Source: an uncultured Paraburkholderia sp. (GTDB lineage: Bacteria; Pseudomonadota; Gammaproteobacteria; Burkholderiales; Burkholderiaceae). From it: 54,987 nucleotides of DNA. The stretch is taken from positions 1-54,987 of the forward strand of contig CALNWS010000028.1 of the NCBI GenBank assembly GCA_940747215.1, written 5' to 3'. How positions within the stretch are numbered: position 1 is the stretch's first letter; the number at the start of each line of letters is the position of its first letter. This document shows positions 35,297 to 47,365 of the stretch, one piece after another. Under the pieces are notes generated by a model. The model had not been told where the DNA came from. It did not search any database and saw only the letters and a program-made list of their open reading frames with translations. The position numbers were made by a program, and so were the translations under genes.

Positions 35297-36550
35297 ATGG
35301 CAGAGATCAAGAACTACACGCTCAACTTCGGTCCTCAGCACCCGGCAGCGCACGGTGTGCTGCGCCTCGTGCTCGAACTCGACGGCGAAGTGATCCAGCG
35401 CGCCGATCCGCACATCGGTCTGCTTCACCGCGCAACGGAAAAGCTCGCGGAAACGAAAACGTTCATCCAGTCGGTGCCGTACATGGACCGTCTCGACTAC
35501 GTGTCGATGATGGTCAACGAGCACGGCTATGTGATGGCGATCGAGAAACTGCTCGGCATCGAAGTGCCGCTGCGCGCGCAATACATCCGCGTGATGTTCG
35601 ACGAAGTCACGCGCGTGCTGAATCACTTGATGTGGATCGGCGCACACGCACTCGACGTGGGCGCGATGGCCGTGTTCCTCTACGCGTTCCGTGAACGCGA
35701 AGACCTGATGGACGTGTACGAAGCGGTGTCCGGTGCGCGCATGCACGCGGCCTACTATCGTCCGGGCGGCGTCTATCGCGATCTGCCCGACGCCATGCCG
35801 CAATACAAGGCATCGAAAATTCGCAATGCGAAGGCGTTGTCGAAGATGAACGAGAACCGTCAAGGTTCGCTGCTCGACTTTATCGACGACTTCTTCACGC
35901 GCTTTCCGAAGTGCGTCGACGAATACGAAACGCTCCTCACGGACAACCGGATCTGGAAGCAACGTCTCGTGGGCATCGGCGTGGTGAGCCCTGAGCGCGC
36001 ATTGCAACTCGGCATGACCGGCGCCATGCTGCGCGGCTCGGGCATCGAGTGGGATCTGCGCAAGAAGCAGCCGTACGAAGTCTACGACAAGCTCGATTTC
36101 GACATTCCGGTCGGCATCAACGGCGACTGCTATGATCGTTATCTGGTTCGCGTCGAAGAAATGCGTCAATCCACACGCATCGTGAAACAGTGCGTTGAGT
36201 GGTTGCGCAAGAATCCCGGCCCTGTGATGACGGACAATCATAAGGTTGCACCGCCGTCGCGGGTGGGCATGAAGTCGAACATGGAAGACCTGATTCACCA
36301 CTTCAAGCTCTTCACGGAAGGCTTCCATGTGCCGGAAGGCGAAGCGTATGCCGCAGTCGAGCATCCGAAGGGCGAGTTCGGCATCTATCTGATCTCGGAC
36401 GGCGCCAACAAGCCGTATCGCCTGAAAATTCGCACGCCTGGCTATGCGCATCTGTCCACGCTGGACGAAATGGCGCGCGGCCACATGATCGCCGACGCCG
36501 TGACGATCATCGGCACGCAGGACATCGTGTTCGGCGAAGTGGATCGCTAG
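35297..36550 (+). CDS. nuoD: NADH-quinone oxidoreductase subunit D
   Basis: 417 residues, 49-kDa type subunit forming the quinone site with NuoB. Conserved [20 protein letters not shown] with the quinone-contacting His, [27 protein letters not shown], and the C-terminal DIVFGEVDR. Intact. It is followed by a 130-nt spacer holding two hairpins before nuoE. Confidence 0.97.
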   Translation: MAEIKNYTLNFGPQHPAAHGVLRLVLELDGEVIQRADPHIGLLHRATEKLAETKTFIQSVPYMDRLDYVSMMVNEHGYVMAIEKLLGIEVPLRAQYIRVMFDEVTRVLNHLMWIGAHALDVGAMAVFLYAFREREDLMDVYEAVSGARMHAAYYRPGGVYRDLPDAMPQYKASKIRNAKALSKMNENRQGSLLDFIDDFFTRFPKCVDEYETLLTDNRIWKQRLVGIGVVSPERALQLGMTGAMLRGSGIEWDLRKKQPYEVYDKLDFDIPVGINGDCYDRYLVRVEEMRQSTRIVKQCVEWLRKNPGPVMTDNHKVAPPSRVGMKSNMEDLIHHFKLFTEGFHVPEGEAYAAVEHPKGEFGIYLISDGANKPYRLKIRTPGYAHLSTLDEMARGHMIADAVTIIGTQDIVFGEVDR

Positions 36551-36564
36551 GACATAATCATCGG

Positions 36565-36595
36565 CGCGCGGCTTCAGCTTGTGACGAAGCGCGCG
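36565..36595 (+). repeat. Hairpin 1 in nuoD-nuoE spacer
   Basis: cgcgc-gg-cttc pairs with gaag-c-gcgcg around a 10-nt loop. Intra-operon RNA structure of unknown role. Confidence 0.45.
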
Positions 36596-36616
36596 TCAAG
36601 CAAAGGAACGCCGGGT

Positions 36617-36642
36617 CTGTCGCAGCACGAAGTGAGCGACAG
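36617..36642 (+). promoter_or_regulatory. Hairpin 2 in nuoD-nuoE spacer, terminator-like
   Basis: ctgtcgc pairs with gcgacag over a 12-nt loop, followed by gtttt. It resembles a weak intrinsic terminator or attenuator, 40 nt before nuoE. Confidence 0.45.
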
Positions 36643-36681
36643 GTTTTCGTTCGGTAGGAATTGAAAGAGTCGTGTCTGAAA

Positions 36682-37167
36682 ATGATCTCAGTTGAAGGCC
36701 TGAAAGAAATCGATCGCGCGATCGCAAAGTATCCCGCCGATCAGAAACAGTCCGCCGTGATGGCTGCGTTGGCCGTCGGCCAGGAAGAGCATGGCTGGCT
36801 TACGCCCGACCTCATGCAGTTCGTGGCTGACTATCTCGGCATGCCGGCGGTCGCCGTGCAGGAGGTCGCGACCTTCTACACGATGTTCGAGACCTCGCCG
36901 GTCGGCAAATACAAGATCACGCTCTGCACGAATCTGCCGTGCCAGCTCGGCCCGGACGGCGGCGCGGAAGGTGCGGCTGACTATCTGAAGCAGAAGCTCG
37001 GCATCGACTTCGGCGAAACCACGGCCGACGGCAAATTCACCTTGAAAGAAGGTGAGTGCATGGGTTCGTGCGGCGACGCGCCGGTGATGCTGGTGAACAA
37101 CCATCGCATGTGCAGCTTCATGAGCCGCGAGAAGATCGACCAGCTGCTCGAGGAACTTTCGAAATGA
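36682..37167 (+). CDS. nuoE: NADH-quinone oxidoreductase subunit E
   Basis: 161 residues. Thioredoxin-like subunit with the [2Fe-2S] cluster N1a: Cys pair in [10 protein letters not shown] and second pair in [15 protein letters not shown] 36682 is preferred, since [20 protein letters not shown] is the family N-terminus. The stop overlaps the nuoF ATG (ATGA). Confidence 0.95.
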   Translation: MISVEGLKEIDRAIAKYPADQKQSAVMAALAVGQEEHGWLTPDLMQFVADYLGMPAVAVQEVATFYTMFETSPVGKYKITLCTNLPCQLGPDGGAEGAADYLKQKLGIDFGETTADGKFTLKEGECMGSCGDAPVMLVNNHRMCSFMSREKIDQLLEELSK

Positions 37168-38492
37168 CGTCTTTACACGATCGTCACATCAAACCGCTGA
37201 TTCTCGCCGGTCTGAACGGCGACAACTGGCATCTCGAAGACTACGTGGCGCGCGGCGGTTACGCCCAACTGCGCCGCATTCTGAAAGAAAAGATTCCGAC
37301 CGAGCAGGTCATCGCCGATGTCAAGGCGTCGGGTCTGCGCGGCCGTGGCGGTGCAGGCTTCCCGACGGGCTTGAAGTGGAGCTTCATGCCGCGTCAGTTC
37401 CCTAGCCAGAAGTACCTCGTCTGCAACTCGGACGAAGGTGAGCCGGGTACGTTCAAAGACCGCGACATCCTGCGCTTCAATCCGCATTCGCTGATCGAAG
37501 GCATGGCCATCGGCGCGTACGCGATGGCCATCACGGTCGGGTACAACTATATTCACGGCGAAATCTTCGAGGTCTACTGGCGCTTTGAAACGGCGCTGGA
37601 AGAAGCGCGCCGCGCCGGTTTCCTCGGCGAAAACATCATGGGTTCGGGATTTTCGTTCGAGCTGCATTCGCACCACGGTTATGGCGCGTACATCTGCGGC
37701 GAAGAAACGGCGCTGCTTGAATCGCTCGAAGGCAAGAAGGGCCAGCCGCGCTTCAAGCCGCCTTTCCCGGCGAGCTTCGGCGTGTACGGCAAGCCCACCA
37801 CGATCAACAACACCGAAACCTTCGCGGCCGTGCCGTTCCTGCTCGCAGTCGGTCCGCAGAATTACCTGGAAATCGGTAAGCCGAACAACGGCGGCACGAA
37901 GATTTTCTCGGTGTCGGGCGACGTGGAACGTCCGGGCAACTACGAGATTCCGCTCGGCACGCCGTTCTCCACGCTGATGGAACTGGCAGGCGGCATTCGT
38001 GGCGGCAAGAAGATCAAGGCGGTGATTCCTGGCGGTTCGTCGGCTCCGGTCATTCCGGGCGACATCATGATGCAAACCGACATGGACTACGATTCGATCG
38101 CCAAGGCCGGCTCGATGCTCGGTTCCGGCGCGGTCATCGTGATGGACGAGACGCGCTGCATGGTGCGCTCGCTGCTGCGTCTGTCGTACTTTTATTACGA
38201 AGAGTCGTGCGGTCAGTGCACGCCGTGCCGCGAAGGCACAGGCTGGCTGTATCGCGTCGTGCATCGTATCGAACACGGACAGGGTCGTCCGGAAGATCTG
38301 GATCTGTTGAACTCGGTTGCTGAGAACATCATGGGTCGCACGATTTGCGCGCTCGGCGATGCAGCGGCCATGCCGGTTCGCGGCATGCTCAAGCATTACT
38401 GGGACGAGTTCGAGTACCACGTCGCACACAAACATTGCCTCGTCGGCAGGCACGCGGGTCATGCAGCGCATTCGGAAACGGTAGTGGCCTGA
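37164..38492 (+). CDS. nuoF: NADH-quinone oxidoreductase subunit F
   Basis: 442 residues. Binds NADH, FMN and cluster N3. NADH/FMN loop [52 protein letters not shown]. [4Fe-4S] ligands are in [15 protein letters not shown] and TICALGD. The longer open frame upstream of 37164 is within nuoE and is ignored. A 159-nt spacer separates it from nuoG. Confidence 0.97.
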   Translation: MTSLHDRHIKPLILAGLNGDNWHLEDYVARGGYAQLRRILKEKIPTEQVIADVKASGLRGRGGAGFPTGLKWSFMPRQFPSQKYLVCNSDEGEPGTFKDRDILRFNPHSLIEGMAIGAYAMAITVGYNYIHGEIFEVYWRFETALEEARRAGFLGENIMGSGFSFELHSHHGYGAYICGEETALLESLEGKKGQPRFKPPFPASFGVYGKPTTINNTETFAAVPFLLAVGPQNYLEIGKPNNGGTKIFSVSGDVERPGNYEIPLGTPFSTLMELAGGIRGGKKIKAVIPGGSSAPVIPGDIMMQTDMDYDSIAKAGSMLGSGAVIVMDETRCMVRSLLRLSYFYYEESCGQCTPCREGTGWLYRVVHRIEHGQGRPEDLDLLNSVAENIMGRTICALGDAAAMPVRGMLKHYWDEFEYHVAHKHCLVGRHAGHAAHSETVVA

Positions 38493-38651
38493 TAGCTGCT
38501 ATTGGGCAGCATGGGTGGCTTGCCGGGTGCGCGGGTTGCGCACGCTGAACATGGCATGCATCGGAACACGTCAACGCGGATTTCATTGCCGGCAAGAGGC
38601 GATGAACAGGCGAACGATTGAGCGGTAACAGGTTAAGGAAGATTGACCATC

Positions 38652-40985
38652 ATGGTTGAACTTGAAATAGACGGCAAGAAGGTAGAGGTGCCCGAAGGCA
38701 GCATGGTGATCCAGGCTGCGCATAAGGTCGACACGTACATTCCTCACTTCTGCTATCACAAGAAGCTGTCGATTGCGGCCAACTGCCGGATGTGTCTGGT
38801 CGATGTCGAGAAGATGCCGAAGGCGGTGCCCGCATGCGCAACGCCGGTGTCGGCGGGCATGATCGTGTGCACGAAGTCCGAGAAAGCGATGAAGGGCCAG
38901 CAAGCCGTGATGGAATTCCTGCTGATTAACCACCCGCTCGATTGCCCGATCTGCGACCAAGGCGGCGAATGTCAGCTGCAGGACTTGGCCGTGGGTTACG
39001 GCAAGTCGTCGTCGCGTTACAGCGAAGAAAAGCGCGTGGTGTTCCACAAGAACGTCGGCCCGCTGATCTCGATGGAGGAAATGTCGCGTTGCATCCACTG
39101 CACGCGTTGCATCCGTTTCGGCCAGGAAGTGGCCGGTGTGATGGAACTCGGCATGCTGGGCCGCGGCGAGCACTCGGAAATCACGTCGTTCGTCGGCAAG
39201 ACGGTCGACTCGGAAATGTCGGGCAACATGATCGACCTGTGCCCGGTCGGCGCGCTCACGAGCAAGCCGTTCCGTTACAGCGCGCGTACGTGGGAACTGT
39301 CGCGCCGCAAGTCGGTGAGTCCGCACGATTCCGTCGGCGCGAACCTCGTGGTGCAGGTCAAGAACAACCGCGTCATGCGCGTGCTGCCGTTCGAAAACGA
39401 AGCCATCAACGAATGCTGGATTTCGGATAAGGACCGCTTCTCGTACGAAGGCCTGAACAGCCCGGAACGTCTCACGCAACCCATGTTGAAGCAGGGTGGC
39501 AAGTGGGTCGAAACCGACTGGCAAACCGCGCTCGACTATGTAGTCAAGGGTTTGAAGGGTATCAAGGGCGATCACGGCGCGAACGCGCTGGCCGCGCTCG
39601 GTACCGCTCACAGCACTGTGGAAGAACTGTTTTTGCTGAAGCAACTGGCAAGCGCGGTCGGTACGCCAAACGTCGACTTTCGTCTGCGTCAGTCGGATTT
39701 CTCGGCAAACGCCAACGGCGCGCCGTGGCTCGGCACCGCGATCGCTGAACTGTCGAACGTCGACGCAGCGCTCGTGATCGGCTCGGACCTGCGCCGTGAC
39801 CATCCGCTTTTTGCCGCGCGTCTGCGTCAGGCTGCCAAGGGCGGCGCCAAGCTGACGTTCGTGCAAGCCACGAACGACGACGCGCTGATCCCGCAAGCCC
39901 AATGTGTCGTCGCTGCGCCGTCAGCGTGGCTCGAAGCGCTGGCCGGCATCGCCGGCGCCGTGTCGGAAGCGAAGGGCGTGGCACTGCCGGAAGCGTTCGG
40001 CGGCCAACAGCCCACCGAATCGAACAAGGACATCGCGAAGTCGCTGGTCAATGGCCAGAGCCACCTCGTGCTGCTCGGCAACGGCGCAGTTCGTCACCCG
40101 GACTTCGCGGTCATTCACGCGGCGGCGCAATGGATCGCAGACACCACCGGTGCAACGCTCGGTTTCCTCACGGAATCGGCGAACACGGTGGGTGCGCATC
40201 TCGTCGACGCATTGCCGGGCGAAGGCGGCCTCAATGCACGCGAAGTGTTCGAACAGCCGCGCAAGGGTTATGTGTTGCTGAACGTCGAACCGGAATTCGA
40301 TACTGCCAATCCGGCGCAGGCGCTCGCCGCGCTGAAGCAGGCTGAAATGGTCGTCGTGCTGTCGCCGTTCCAGATCGGTGCTGAATACGCCGACGTGCTG
40401 CTGCCGGTCGCGCCGTTCACGGAAACCACCGGTACGTTCGTCAACGCAGAAGGCACGGTGCAGACGTTCAACGGCGTCGTGCGTCCGCTCGGCGACACGC
40501 GTCCGGCGTGGAAAGTGTTGCGCGTGCTGGGCAGCCTGCTCGGCGTGCCGGGCTTCGAATACGACACAGCTGAAGGAGTGCGCAAGGCCGCGCTGGGCGA
40601 CGGCGAACTTACGTCACGTCTGTCGAGCAAGACCGGCGTCGCGGTCGCACACGGCAAGGCCGTGAAGGCTGCCGAAGGCAAGTTCGAGCGCATGGCCAAC
40701 GTGCCGATTTACCACGCCGACGCGCTCGTGCGTCGTGCGGAATCGCTGCATCTCACCGCAGCGGCGCGCGCGGCGAACACGGTGAGTCTGCCTGCCGCGC
40801 TGTTCGACAAGCTGGGTTTGAAAGAGGGCGATGCAGTACGCGTGCGTCAGGGCGAGCAATCGGTGCAGTTGCCGGCCGTGCGCGACGCAAATCTTGCGGA
40901 GACGGTCGTCCGCGTGTCGGCGGCTACGCCTGCCGGTGCAGCGCTGGGCAGCCTGTTCGGTGAACTGGTGGTGGAGAAGGCGTAA
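38652..40985 (+). CDS. nuoG: NADH-quinone oxidoreductase subunit G
   Basis: 777 residues. Molybdopterin-oxidoreductase-like subunit with several Fe-S clusters: [2Fe-2S] in FCYHKKLSIAANCRMC, the His-ligated cluster in HPLDCPICDQGGECQLQDLA, and a [4Fe-4S] cluster in CIHCTRCIRFGQE and LCPVGAL. ATG 38652. The stop codon TAA abuts the nuoH ATG. Intact. Confidence 0.96.
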   Translation: MVELEIDGKKVEVPEGSMVIQAAHKVDTYIPHFCYHKKLSIAANCRMCLVDVEKMPKAVPACATPVSAGMIVCTKSEKAMKGQQAVMEFLLINHPLDCPICDQGGECQLQDLAVGYGKSSSRYSEEKRVVFHKNVGPLISMEEMSRCIHCTRCIRFGQEVAGVMELGMLGRGEHSEITSFVGKTVDSEMSGNMIDLCPVGALTSKPFRYSARTWELSRRKSVSPHDSVGANLVVQVKNNRVMRVLPFENEAINECWISDKDRFSYEGLNSPERLTQPMLKQGGKWVETDWQTALDYVVKGLKGIKGDHGANALAALGTAHSTVEELFLLKQLASAVGTPNVDFRLRQSDFSANANGAPWLGTAIAELSNVDAALVIGSDLRRDHPLFAARLRQAAKGGAKLTFVQATNDDALIPQAQCVVAAPSAWLEALAGIAGAVSEAKGVALPEAFGGQQPTESNKDIAKSLVNGQSHLVLLGNGAVRHPDFAVIHAAAQWIADTTGATLGFLTESANTVGAHLVDALPGEGGLNAREVFEQPRKGYVLLNVEPEFDTANPAQALAALKQAEMVVVLSPFQIGAEYADVLLPVAPFTETTGTFVNAEGTVQTFNGVVRPLGDTRPAWKVLRVLGSLLGVPGFEYDTAEGVRKAALGDGELTSRLSSKTGVAVAHGKAVKAAEGKFERMANVPIYHADALVRRAESLHLTAAARAANTVSLPAALFDKLGLKEGDAVRVRQGEQSVQLPAVRDANLAETVVRVSAATPAGAALGSLFGELVVEKA

Positions 40986-42050
40986 ATGAGCTTGTTCGAT
41001 ACGATCAACTCGGGTGGCACCCAGCTTCTCGGTGTGGCATGGCCCACGGTGTGGGCACTGGTGCGCATCCTGGTGGTGGCCGTCGTGATCCTGCTGTGCG
41101 TGGCTTACCTGATTCTGTGGGAACGTAAGCTGATCGGCTGGATGCACGTGCGTCTCGGCCCGAACCGCGTCGGTCCTGCAGGTTTGCTGCAGCCGATCGC
41201 CGACGTGCTGAAGCTGCTGCTGAAAGAAGTGATTCAGCCGGCGCAGGCAAGCAGCTGGATTTATATGATCGCGCCGATCATGGTCGTGGTGCCGGCGTTC
41301 GCCGTGTGGGCGGTGATTCCGTTCCAGGCGGGCGCGGTGCTCGGCGACATCAACGCGGGTCTGCTGTACGCGATGGCGATTTCGTCAATCGGTGTGTACG
41401 GCGTGATTCTGGCCGGCTGGGCGTCGAACTCGAAGTACGCATTCCTCGGCGCAATGCGCGCCGCGGCGCAGATGGTGTCGTACGAAATCTCGATGGGCTT
41501 CGCGCTCGTCGTCGTGCTGATGACCGCGGGTACGCTGAATCTGTCGGGTATCGTCGGTTCGCAGGAACATGGCTTCTTTGCGTCGCACGGCATCACGTTC
41601 CTGTCGTGGAACTGGCTGCCGCTGCTGCCCATGTTCGTCGTGTACTTCATCTCGGGCATCGCCGAAACGAACCGTCACCCGTTCGACGTGGTGGAAGGCG
41701 AATCGGAAATCGTCGCGGGCCACATGATTGATTACTCGGGTATGGCGTTCGCGCTGTTCTTCCTCGCCGAGTACATCAACATGATCGTGATCTCGGCACT
41801 GGCTGCAACGCTTTTCCTTGGCGGCTGGAGCGCGCCGTTCGGCTTCCTGTCGTTCATTCCGGGCATCTTCTGGCTCGTGCTGAAGGTTTTCTTGCTGCTG
41901 TCGGTGTTCATCTGGGCGCGTGCCACGTTCCCGCGCTACCGCTATGACCAGATCATGCGTCTGGGCTGGAAAGTGTTCATTCCGGTCTGCGTAGTGTGGC
42001 TGGTGGTGGTCGGCGTCTGGATCATGTCGCCGTTGAACATATGGAAATAA
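40986..42050 (+). CDS. nuoH: NADH-quinone oxidoreductase subunit H
   Basis: 354 residues, about eight membrane helices. It links the quinone chamber to the proton-pumping arm. Conserved [36 protein letters not shown] and [20 protein letters not shown] (acidic quinone-channel loop). Starts directly at the nuoG stop. Intact. Confidence 0.97.
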   Translation: MSLFDTINSGGTQLLGVAWPTVWALVRILVVAVVILLCVAYLILWERKLIGWMHVRLGPNRVGPAGLLQPIADVLKLLLKEVIQPAQASSWIYMIAPIMVVVPAFAVWAVIPFQAGAVLGDINAGLLYAMAISSIGVYGVILAGWASNSKYAFLGAMRAAAQMVSYEISMGFALVVVLMTAGTLNLSGIVGSQEHGFFASHGITFLSWNWLPLLPMFVVYFISGIAETNRHPFDVVEGESEIVAGHMIDYSGMAFALFFLAEYINMIVISALAATLFLGGWSAPFGFLSFIPGIFWLVLKVFLLLSVFIWARATFPRYRYDQIMRLGWKVFIPVCVVWLVVVGVWIMSPLNIWK

Positions 42051-42065
42051 AGGGCGGACGAACTC

Positions 42066-42554
42066 ATGACCGCAATTCAAAACTTTTTCAAGACCTTCTT
42101 CCTCACGGAACTGCTGAAGGGCCTCGCATTGACCGGACGTTATACGTTCCAGCGCAAGGTGACCGTGCAGTTCCCGGAAGAGAAGACCCCGATCTCGCCG
42201 CGTTTTCGCGGTCTGCATGCGTTGCGTCGCTACGAAAACGGCGAAGAGCGCTGCATCGCCTGCAAGCTGTGCGAAGCGGTGTGCCCGGCGCTGGCTATCA
42301 CCATCGAATCGGACGCGCGTGCAGACAACACGCGTCGTACCACGCGCTATGACATCGACCTGACCAAGTGCATCTTCTGCGGTTTCTGCGAAGAAAGCTG
42401 CCCGGTCGATTCGATCGTCGAAACGCACATTCTCGAGTATCACGGGGAGAAGCGCGGCGATCTGTACTTCACGAAAGACATGCTGCTGGCCGTCGGCGAC
42501 CGCTACGAAGCGGACATCGTGGCGAACAAGGCAGCCGACGCACCGTATCGTTGA
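42066..42554 (+). CDS. nuoI: NADH-quinone oxidoreductase subunit I
   Basis: 162 residues. 8Fe ferredoxin-type subunit carrying N6a and N6b: two CxxCxxCxxxCP motifs, [12 protein letters not shown] and [12 protein letters not shown]. An amphipathic N-terminus docks on the membrane arm. It is followed by a 232-nt spacer before nuoJ, the longest gap in the operon. Confidence 0.97.
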   Translation: MTAIQNFFKTFFLTELLKGLALTGRYTFQRKVTVQFPEEKTPISPRFRGLHALRRYENGEERCIACKLCEAVCPALAITIESDARADNTRRTTRYDIDLTKCIFCGFCEESCPVDSIVETHILEYHGEKRGDLYFTKDMLLAVGDRYEADIVANKAADAPYR

Positions 42555-42673
42555 AGCGTTTTTGTCTTTCCGTTGATGCAGTAGTTGCGCAATCGGGTGC
42601 AACAAGCGTGCAACGAGTGCGCATTAGCAAGCGGCAGTCAATGCAGTAATACGGCCTGTTGTCGGGCCAGACA

Positions 42674-42693
42674 CCACGGTCCGAATGCCGTGG
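42674..42693 (+). repeat. Hairpin in nuoI-nuoJ spacer
   Basis: ccacgg pairs with ccgtgg around an 8-nt loop. No T-run. I see no small gene in this 232-nt gap. Confidence 0.4.
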
Positions 42694-42786
42694 CACGGCA
42701 CCTGTGCGGTAGTTCTGGCGTTTTGTCCGCTGGCCGCACATGCCAAGAAAAATGCCTGACGATGGCCTAACGATGAACCGGTGATC

Positions 42787-43437
42787 ATGGAATTCACGAC
42801 CGTACTGTTCTACATCTTCGCGCTGCTCCTGGTGGTTTCAGGACTGAAGGTGATCACCTCGCGCAACCCGGTGTTGTCCGCCCTGTTTCTGGTGCTGGCG
42901 TTCTTCAATGCAGCCGCGATCTGGATGCTGCTGCAGGCCGAGTTCCTCGGGATTCTGCTCGTGCTGGTGTACGTGGGCGCGGTGATGGTGCTCTTCCTGT
43001 TCGTCGTGATGATGCTGGACATCAACATCGACGTGCTGCGCAAAGACTTCAAGAAATTCGTGTCTATGGCCACGGTGGTCGGCGCGATCATCGTGATCGA
43101 AACGGCGCTGATCCTGTGGCACGGCTACGGCGCGACGGCCACGGCGCTGCGCGACACCACGGCTGCGGCGAACGGTATGGGCGACTGGTCGAACACGCGT
43201 CTCATCGGTAAGGTCATCTACACGGATTACATCTTCGCGTTCGAAGTGGCCGGTCTCGTGCTGCTGGTGGCGATCATCGCGGCTATCGCGCTGACCACCA
43301 GCCACAAGAAAGACAGCAAGCGCCAGCGCGTCAGCGAGCAGGTCAAGGTACGCGCGTCAGACCGTGTGCGCGTCGTGAAGATGCCTTCGGAAAAAACCGC
43401 GGCAACCGTCGCGGCGGCAGCAGCCAAGAACAGCTGA
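42787..43437 (+). CDS. nuoJ: NADH-quinone oxidoreductase subunit J
   Basis: 216 residues, five membrane helices with the pi-bulge helix [23 protein letters not shown] 42787 chosen (a GTG two codons earlier is possible). The C-terminal ~40 residues are a charged, Ala/Lys-rich cytoplasmic tail beyond the helices. Stop 20 nt before nuoK. Confidence 0.95.
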   Translation: MEFTTVLFYIFALLLVVSGLKVITSRNPVLSALFLVLAFFNAAAIWMLLQAEFLGILLVLVYVGAVMVLFLFVVMMLDINIDVLRKDFKKFVSMATVVGAIIVIETALILWHGYGATATALRDTTAAANGMGDWSNTRLIGKVIYTDYIFAFEVAGLVLLVAIIAAIALTTSHKKDSKRQRVSEQVKVRASDRVRVVKMPSEKTAATVAAAAAKNS

Positions 43438-43457
43438 GCGGACAGGAGATAGAAATC

Positions 43458-43763
43458 ATGTTGACCCTTGCTCATTACCTCGCCCTTGGTGCGATCCTCT
43501 TTGCGATCAGCGTCGTGGGCATTTTCCTGAACCGTCGCAACGTCATCATCATCTTGATGGCGATCGAACTGGTGCTGCTGGCGGTGAATACCAATTTCGT
43601 CGCGTTCTCGCATTACCTCGGCGACGTGCATGGCCAGATCTTCGTGTTCTTCGTGCTGACGGTTGCGGCAGCCGAAGCGGCGATCGGCCTCGCGATTCTA
43701 GTGACCCTGTTCCGTAGCCTCGACACGATCAACGTCGAGGATCTGGATCAGCTCAAAGGTTAA
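43458..43763 (+). CDS. nuoK: NADH-quinone oxidoreductase subunit K
   Basis: 101 residues, three helices, MrpC-like. Conserved Glu residues lie in [20 protein letters not shown] and [15 protein letters not shown] for proton transfer. caggag precedes ATG. 17 nt before nuoL. Intact. Confidence 0.97.
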   Translation: MLTLAHYLALGAILFAISVVGIFLNRRNVIIILMAIELVLLAVNTNFVAFSHYLGDVHGQIFVFFVLTVAAAEAAIGLAILVTLFRSLDTINVEDLDQLKG

Positions 43764-43780
43764 TTTCAGTAAAAGCGGTT

Positions 43781-45835
<2,055 letters not shown>

Positions 45836-45849
45836 GGCAAGGGACACTA

Positions 45850-47340
45850 ATGCACGCTTATCCGATTCTCAGTATCGCAATCTGGTTACCGATCCTCGTC
45901 GGCCTGCTGGTTCTGGCTATCGGTTCGGACCGCAATCCCGCTCCGGCTCGCTGGATTGCACTGATCGGTTCGGTCGTCAGCTTCCTCGTGACGATCCCGC
46001 TGATTACGGGTTTTGATTCGAGCACGGCCGATTTGCAGTTCGTCGAGAAGGCGAACTGGATCGAGCGCTTCAACATCTCGTACCACCTCGGTGTCGATGG
46101 CATCTCCATGTGGTTCGTGGTGTTGACGGCACTGATTACGGTGATCGTCGTGATCGCCGCGTGGGAAGTCATCACGAAGAACGTTGCGCAATACCTGGCT
46201 GCGTTCCTGATCCTATCGGGCATCATGGTGGGCGTGTTCAGCGCCGCCGACGGCATGCTGTTCTACGTGTTCTTCGAAGCCACGCTGATCCCGATGTACA
46301 TCATCATCGGCGTGTGGGGCGGGGCGAACCGCGTGTATGCGGCGTTCAAGTTCTTCCTGTACACGCTGATGGGCTCGCTGCTGATGCTGGTCGCGCTGAT
46401 CTATCTGTACATCGAAACGGGCACGTTCGACCTCGCGACGTGGCAGCATGCGCAGATCGCAATGACGCCGCAGGTGTTACTCTTCATAGCGTTCTTCATG
46501 GCGTTTGCCGTGAAGGTGCCGATGTGGCCGGTTCACACGTGGTTGCCTGACGCCCACGTGGAGGCGCCAACGGGCGGTTCGGTCGTGCTGGCCACGATCA
46601 TGCTGAAGCTCGGCGCGTACAGTTTCCTGCGTTTCTCGCTGCCCATCGCGCCGGACGCAAGCCACTTCCTCGCGCCCGTCGTCATCACGCTGTCGCTCGT
46701 CGCCGTGATCTACATCGGCCTCGTGGCGATGGTGCAGGCGAACATGAAGAAGCTGGTCGCGTATTCGTCGATCGCGCACATGGGCTTCGTCACGCTCGGT
46801 TTCTTCATCTTCAATCAACTGGGCATGGAAGGCGCGATCGTGCAGATGATCTCGCACGGTTTCGTGTCCGGTGCCATGTTCCTTGCAATCGGCGTGCTGT
46901 GCGACCGTATGCACTCGCGCCAGATCGCCGATTACGGCGGTGTGGTGAACGTCATGCCGAAGTTCGCGGCGTTCGCGATGCTGTTCTCCATGGCCAACTG
47001 CGGTTTGCCGGGCACCTCCGGTTTCGTCGGCGAATTCATGGTGATCCTCGCGGCTGTCCAGTACAACTTCTGGATCGCGGGCGGTGCCGCGGTCACGCTG
47101 ATTCTCGGCGCGGCCTACACGCTGTGGATGTACAAACGGGTGTACTTCGGCGCGATCGCCAACGATCACGTGAAGAGCCTGCTCGACATCAACCGCCGCG
47201 AATTTTTCATGCTGGCAGTGCTTGCTGCACTAACGCTGTTCATGGGCCTGTATCCCAAGCCCTTTACCGATGTGATGCACGTATCCGTGGAAAACCTCCT
47301 CTCCCACGTTGCGCAGTCGAAGCTGCTGTTGCCACAGTAA
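45850..47340 (+). CDS. nuoM: NADH-quinone oxidoreductase subunit M
   Basis: 496 residues, fourteen predicted helices, second antiporter-like subunit. Conserved FYVFFEATLIPMYIIIGVWG with the pumping Glu, FAVKVPMWPVHTWLPDAHVE with Lys, and KKLVAYSSIAHMGFVTLG. 14 nt after nuoL. Intact. Confidence 0.97.
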   Translation: MHAYPILSIAIWLPILVGLLVLAIGSDRNPAPARWIALIGSVVSFLVTIPLITGFDSSTADLQFVEKANWIERFNISYHLGVDGISMWFVVLTALITVIVVIAAWEVITKNVAQYLAAFLILSGIMVGVFSAADGMLFYVFFEATLIPMYIIIGVWGGANRVYAAFKFFLYTLMGSLLMLVALIYLYIETGTFDLATWQHAQIAMTPQVLLFIAFFMAFAVKVPMWPVHTWLPDAHVEAPTGGSVVLATIMLKLGAYSFLRFSLPIAPDASHFLAPVVITLSLVAVIYIGLVAMVQANMKKLVAYSSIAHMGFVTLGFFIFNQLGMEGAIVQMISHGFVSGAMFLAIGVLCDRMHSRQIADYGGVVNVMPKFAAFAMLFSMANCGLPGTSGFVGEFMVILAAVQYNFWIAGGAAVTLILGAAYTLWMYKRVYFGAIANDHVKSLLDINRREFFMLAVLAALTLFMGLYPKPFTDVMHVSVENLLSHVAQSKLLLPQ

Positions 47341-47365
47341 CGAGAGAGCGGAGGAATTAAAGACC

